Source of the DNA: Acidithiobacillus montserratensis
GTDB taxonomy: Bacteria > Pseudomonadota > Gammaproteobacteria > Acidithiobacillales > Acidithiobacillaceae
Length of the DNA stretch: 25,267 nt
Direction: 5' to 3'
Assembly (NCBI RefSeq): GCF_018853465.1
Contig: NZ_JABBOU010000050.1
Location: forward strand, 1-25,267
Shown: positions 22,255 through 25,267 of the stretch, piece after piece
How positions within the stretch are numbered: the first letter of the stretch is position 1
Layout: each line of letters begins with the position of its first letter
Notes under the pieces: model-generated
What the model was told of the DNA's origin: nothing
Databases searched by the model: none
The model's input: the letters and a program-made list of their open reading frames with translations, nothing else
Made by a program: the position numbers and the translations under genes

Positions 22255-23361
22255 ATGACAGAGCAAAACCTCCAACAACCTCACTGGCAGCTTGAGGATC
22301 AGACCATTACCCTGAGCGGCCGCTGGACCCTGCGCAGGCTGGGCGGGAACTTTGCTCGCCAGCAAGAGATGCTGCGCCAGATCCAGGGAAATTTTGTCTG
22401 GGACTTGCGCGCGGTGGACGCGATGGATAGTGCCGGAGCTCTGCTGCTCTGGCAGGTTTGGGGTAATCGCCTGCCCGACCAACTGAAACTGAATGATACC
22501 CATCGGGCGGTGTTTTCCCGACTGGCCGATCTGCAGCCTCTGACCCACCCCCCGCGCCGTCCTTTTCAGTTTCTGGATGCCCTGGGCGCGTTTCTGGTGG
22601 AAACCGGCCGTGACCTCTGGGGCATTTTTCTGCTGATGGGCGCCTTGCTCCTGGAATTCGGACGTGGTCTGCGGCATCCCCGCAGCTTTCCCTGGCGGGA
22701 AATTTCCGCCACCATTGTCAATACCGGCCCCAGTTCACTGCCCATCCTGACCCTCATCGGCTTTCTGATCGGTATTGTGATTTCCTTCCAGTCGGCCTCG
22801 ACGCTGGCCCAATATGGCGCCAACATTTACATCATCAACATTGCCGGGCTGAGTATTTTGCGGGAGTTTGGTCCCTTGATCACGGCGGTGATTCTCTCCG
22901 GGCGGTCGGGTTCGGCCTTTACCGCCCAGATTGGTGCCATGCGCGTCACCGAAGAACTGGATGCCCTGCGCACCTTTGGCATCCCCCCCATTCGCCGTCT
23001 GGTGCTGCCCAAGGTCATCGCCCTGGCCATCGTCGTCCCACTGCTGGTGCTTTGGACGGACATGGTCGGTATCCTCGGGGCCATGCTGGTGGCCAAAGCC
23101 AACCTGGGCATCAGTTATCATTTTTTCATCCAGGAAATGCCCGTCGCCGTACCCAGCTTCAACTTGTGGCTGGGCATTATCAAAGGCGCCATCTTCGGCA
23201 TTCTGATTGCCTGGATTGCCGGTTTTCACGGCCTCAAAGTTCAACCCAACACCACCAGCCTGAGCCGGGAAACCACCAATTCCGTAGTGTTTTCCATCAC
23301 CCTGGTGATCCTCATCGATGCCATTCTCGCCCTGGTATTCGCCAACACAGGAATCAGCTGA
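22255..23361 (+). CDS. mlaE: STAS-MlaE fusion, phospholipid ABC transporter permease
   Basis: This 368-residue protein has an N-terminal STAS-like domain (about residues 1-95, with the VDAMDSAGALLL motif). An MlaE permease domain (about 100-368) follows, with several membrane spans and the family motifs LILRE-like ILREFGPLITAVILSGRSGSA, EELDALRTFGI, and FGILIAWIAGFHGL. In E. coli the STAS role is a separate protein, MlaB; here it is joined to the permease. MlaE moves phospholipids at the inner membrane with MlaF and an MCE protein. No strong ribosome binding site precedes the ATG. The stop overlaps the mlaF start by 1 nt (TGATG), implying coupling. Confidence 0.92.
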   Translation: MTEQNLQQPHWQLEDQTITLSGRWTLRRLGGNFARQQEMLRQIQGNFVWDLRAVDAMDSAGALLLWQVWGNRLPDQLKLNDTHRAVFSRLADLQPLTHPPRRPFQFLDALGAFLVETGRDLWGIFLLMGALLLEFGRGLRHPRSFPWREISATIVNTGPSSLPILTLIGFLIGIVISFQSASTLAQYGANIYIINIAGLSILREFGPLITAVILSGRSGSAFTAQIGAMRVTEELDALRTFGIPPIRRLVLPKVIALAIVVPLLVLWTDMVGILGAMLVAKANLGISYHFFIQEMPVAVPSFNLWLGIIKGAIFGILIAWIAGFHGLKVQPNTTSLSRETTNSVVFSITLVILIDAILALVFANTGIS

Positions 23362-24167
23362 TGGAACGCCCCGACGCCATCATCATGGACAATATCGGCA
23401 CCCGCTTCGGGGATTACTGGATACACCGCCACCTGAATCTCAAGGTACACTGTGGGGAGATTCTCGCCATCGTCGGTGGCAGCGGCACCGGCAAAACCAC
23501 CCTGTTACGGGCCATGATGGGTCTGGTTCCCATTGCTGAAGGGCAGTTGACCATACTCGGCGAAAACCCCCAAACCCTTACCCTGCGCGCACAAACCGCC
23601 CTGCGTCAGCGCTGGGGAGTGCTCTTTCAGCAAGGTGCCCTGTTCAGCGCCCTGACGGTTTTCGAGAATATCGCCTTCCCCCTGCGCGAGTGGGGACATC
23701 TGACCCGCACCGAAATCAATGATCTGGTCACTCTCAAGTTACAGATGGTAGGGCTCAAACCAAACGATGCCTGGAAACTTCCGGCAGAACTCTCGGGAGG
23801 CATGATCAAACGGGTAGCGCTGGCCCGGGCCTTGGCCATGGAAGCGGAAATTCTCTTTCTGGACGAGCCCACTTCCGGACTCGACCCCATTGCCGCCTCG
23901 GATTTTGACGCCCTGCTCCGTCAAGTCCATGCCGATATTGGCTTTACCGTGGTCATGGTCAGTCACGACCTCGACAGTTTGGCCGCCACCGCCAGTCGGG
24001 TGGCGGTGCTCGCCGATCATCAGGTACTGACTGTGGGACCACTGCGTGAGGTTCAAGCCGTCGATCATCCCTATATCCGCGCATTTTTTCATGGCGAACG
24101 CGGCGAAAGGCTACTGAACAGCCTGCGCGCTACCGGTGAACTGCCTACTCCCCCCAGCGCCGGCTGA
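23361..24167 (+). CDS. mlaF: Phospholipid ABC transporter ATP-binding protein MlaF
   Basis: This 268-residue ATPase has Walker [10 protein letters not shown] (39-47), Q-loop [22 protein letters not shown] (a typical MlaF Q-loop region), signature [15 protein letters not shown] and Walker [19 protein letters not shown] in place of the usual LSGGQ is characteristic of the MlaF/Ttg2A group. The frame is open from 23052 inside mlaE, but the ATG at 23361 overlapping the mlaE stop is the natural start. An MCE protein (MlaD) normally follows; here the gene is followed instead by convergent ubiX, whose end overlaps it by 23 nt. It powers lipid transport with the adjacent permease. Confidence 0.93.
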   Translation: MERPDAIIMDNIGTRFGDYWIHRHLNLKVHCGEILAIVGGSGTGKTTLLRAMMGLVPIAEGQLTILGENPQTLTLRAQTALRQRWGVLFQQGALFSALTVFENIAFPLREWGHLTRTEINDLVTLKLQMVGLKPNDAWKLPAELSGGMIKRVALARALAMEAEILFLDEPTSGLDPIAASDFDALLRQVHADIGFTVVMVSHDLDSLAATASRVAVLADHQVLTVGPLREVQAVDHPYIRAFFHGERGERLLNSLRATGELPTPPSAG

Positions 24168-24765
24168 TCTGATTGGCGACACCAATCTGATCCAGCACCC
24201 GCGCCACCATAAAATCCACCAGATCTTCAATGCGCTGGGGACGGTGATAAAAACCCGGACTGGCGGGCAGTATGCGCACCCCCATGCGGGCGAGGCTGAG
24301 CATGTTTTCCAGATGAATGGTGGACACCGGGCTTTCCCTCGGCACCAGCACCAGCTTGCGGCCTTCCTTGAGCATGACATCGGCGGCCCGCTCGGTGAGG
24401 TTGTCGGACAAGCCATGGGCGATGGCCGCGAGAGTACCCCCGGAACAGGGACAAATCACCATGGCCCGGGGTGCGTTGGAGCCTGAAGCCACTGGCGCAT
24501 ACCAGTCATGGGGGGCATACACCGAAAGCAGACCGGGCTCTTCCAGGCCAAAATGGGCATGAAGAAACTGAGCCACCGCCTCGGGCTTTTCGGGCAAATC
24601 CAGCCCCAATTCCTCCCGGCAGACCACTCGGGCTGCGTCGGAAATCAGCAGATACACCTGCGCCCCGGCGGTCAGCAACACCTCCACCAGGCGAATACCA
24701 TAGGCGGCTCCCGAAGCCCCGGTCATGGCTACACAAATCCGATCCTGCGCGCGCTGTTCATTCAT
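24145..24765 (-). CDS. ubiX: Flavin prenyltransferase UbiX
   Basis: This 206-residue enzyme makes prenylated FMN from FMN and dimethylallyl phosphate, the cofactor of the decarboxylase UbiD in ubiquinone synthesis. Motifs are [19 protein letters not shown] (N-terminal flavin site), [20 protein letters not shown] and the [19 protein letters not shown] block. The C-terminal half includes GFYHRP. Length fits the family (about 190-210). The ATG overlaps the mpl stop (ATGA), so the two are cotranscribed. Its tail overlaps mlaF by 23 nt on the other strand. PAD1-type decarboxylase partners elsewhere cannot be excluded. Confidence 0.95.
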   Translation of the reverse strand: MNEQRAQDRICVAMTGASGAAYGIRLVEVLLTAGAQVYLLISDAARVVCREELGLDLPEKPEAVAQFLHAHFGLEEPGLLSVYAPHDWYAPVASGSNAPRAMVICPCSGGTLAAIAHGLSDNLTERAADVMLKEGRKLVLVPRESPVSTIHLENMLSLARMGVRILPASPGFYHRPQRIEDLVDFMVARVLDQIGVANQISRRWGE

Positions 24766-25267
24766 ACGGAATCTCCCTTCTTTTCTGCGTCGCAGCGGGC
24801 CAGTTCCGCCAACAGGCGGCCATGGATACCCGCAAAAGCCCCGTTGCTCATCACCAGCACCTGATCACCCCTCTGCAGGTTCTGCACAAGATCTTGCAGT
24901 AGCGGGTCCAAGTCTGAGTATACCGCCGCTTTCCCCGCCAAGGCTGTAGCCACGTCCCAGCCGATATTGCCAGGGGCAAACACCAAAGCCTGATCCGCTC
25001 CTTCCAGACTGGCGCCCAGGGTCTGCTGATGCACCCCCAGCTTCATGGTGTTGGAACGCGGCTCCAAGACAGCAATCAGGCGGCCGGAACCGTCCATGCG
25101 CCCGCGCAGAGCGGCAATGGTGGCGGCAATGGCCGTCGGATGATGGGCAAAATCATCATATACCGCCACTCCGGCCACCGTACCACGCAACTCCAGACGC
25201 CGGCGTACGCCCTGAAAACGGCTTAAGGCATCACAACCCACTTCCAAAGGTACCCCGGCATGGCGGG
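24762..25267 (-). CDS. mpl: Murein tripeptide ligase Mpl, C-terminal part (cut by window edge)
   Basis: The frame runs off the right edge, leaving the last 168 codons of the protein. They are the C-terminal domain of a Mur ligase: the segment [17 protein letters not shown] enters FQGVRRRLE, followed by [19 protein letters not shown] and the [11 protein letters not shown] motif, which distinguishes Mpl from MurC. Mpl rejoins recycled L-alanyl-gamma-glutamyl-diaminopimelate to UDP-MurNAc in peptidoglycan recycling. It overlaps ubiX by 4 nt (ATGA). The ATP-binding N-terminal domains are outside the window. Confidence 0.92.
   Translation of the reverse strand, partial: RHAGVPLEVGCDALSRFQGVRRRLELRGTVAGVAVYDDFAHHPTAIAATIAALRGRMDGSGRLIAVLEPRSNTMKLGVHQQTLGASLEGADQALVFAPGNIGWDVATALAGKAAVYSDLDPLLQDLVQNLQRGDQVLVMSNGAFAGIHGRLLAELARCDAEKKGDSV

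Noticed and set aside
1..25267. CRISPR array, prophage or complete transposon
   Set aside because: No regularly spaced direct repeats, no integrase or phage structural genes, and only a truncated orfA were seen.

Overview
The window is a stretch of proteobacterial chromosome, dense with genes and with moderately high GC. The Zn-type bL31, ArgA-type arginine entry, the mpl-ubiX pair, the iscR-cysE-trmJ/suhB neighbourhood and the protein style suggest an Acidithiobacillus-like organism (Acidithiobacillia or a gamma/beta relative). That placement is inference from recollection, not a search. Almost everything is core metabolism and housekeeping. The less ordinary parts are one long palindromic element, one degraded insertion sequence beside a tRNA, one toxin-antitoxin pair, an AttEFGH-like export operon, and an operon that joins an E1-like enzyme to an apparently dead JAMM protease fold.

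Left part (1-7.3 kb). The 5' end of iscR, cysE and trmJ run leftward. A strong IscR type 1 site overlaps the cysE stop and the iscR promoter. A 153-bp near-symmetric palindrome separates trmJ from divergent suhB. An AAA ATPase of the DUF815 kind follows on the minus strand. A rightward run then holds yciB, yciI, bolA and argA.

Middle (6.4-14.1 kb). A long leftward block, read from high to low coordinates, comprises tRNA-Ser(GCU) with its own promoter and terminator, an IS3-type orfA remnant (plus strand), trxA-rho, rpmE-malic enzyme-AI-2E family permease, then ilvD and a NYN nuclease-like protein fused to a cold-shock-like domain. trxA-rho couples redox and transcription termination genes, as in many proteobacteria.

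Right part (14.2-25.3 kb). A tightly overlapping three-gene operon encodes an ABC ATPase, a double FtsX permease and an exported AttH/CrtC lipocalin-like protein. It is followed by a Phd-VapC type toxin-antitoxin pair with a symmetric operator. Next is a four-gene overlapping operon: an unrecognised protein, a MoeB/ThiF E1-like adenylyltransferase, a degenerate JAMM-like protein and an EEP-family phosphodiesterase. A lipoprotein with a LEA14/WHy-like domain lies divergent to a STAS-MlaE and MlaF lipid-transport pair that lacks a neighbouring MCE (MlaD) gene. ubiX and the C-terminal part of mpl end the window on the minus strand.

The window shows no CRISPR array, no complete transposon and no prophage. 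The best candidates for something under-described are the E1/dead-JAMM/EEP operon at 19.4-21.7 kb and the palindromic element at 1.8-1.95 kb.
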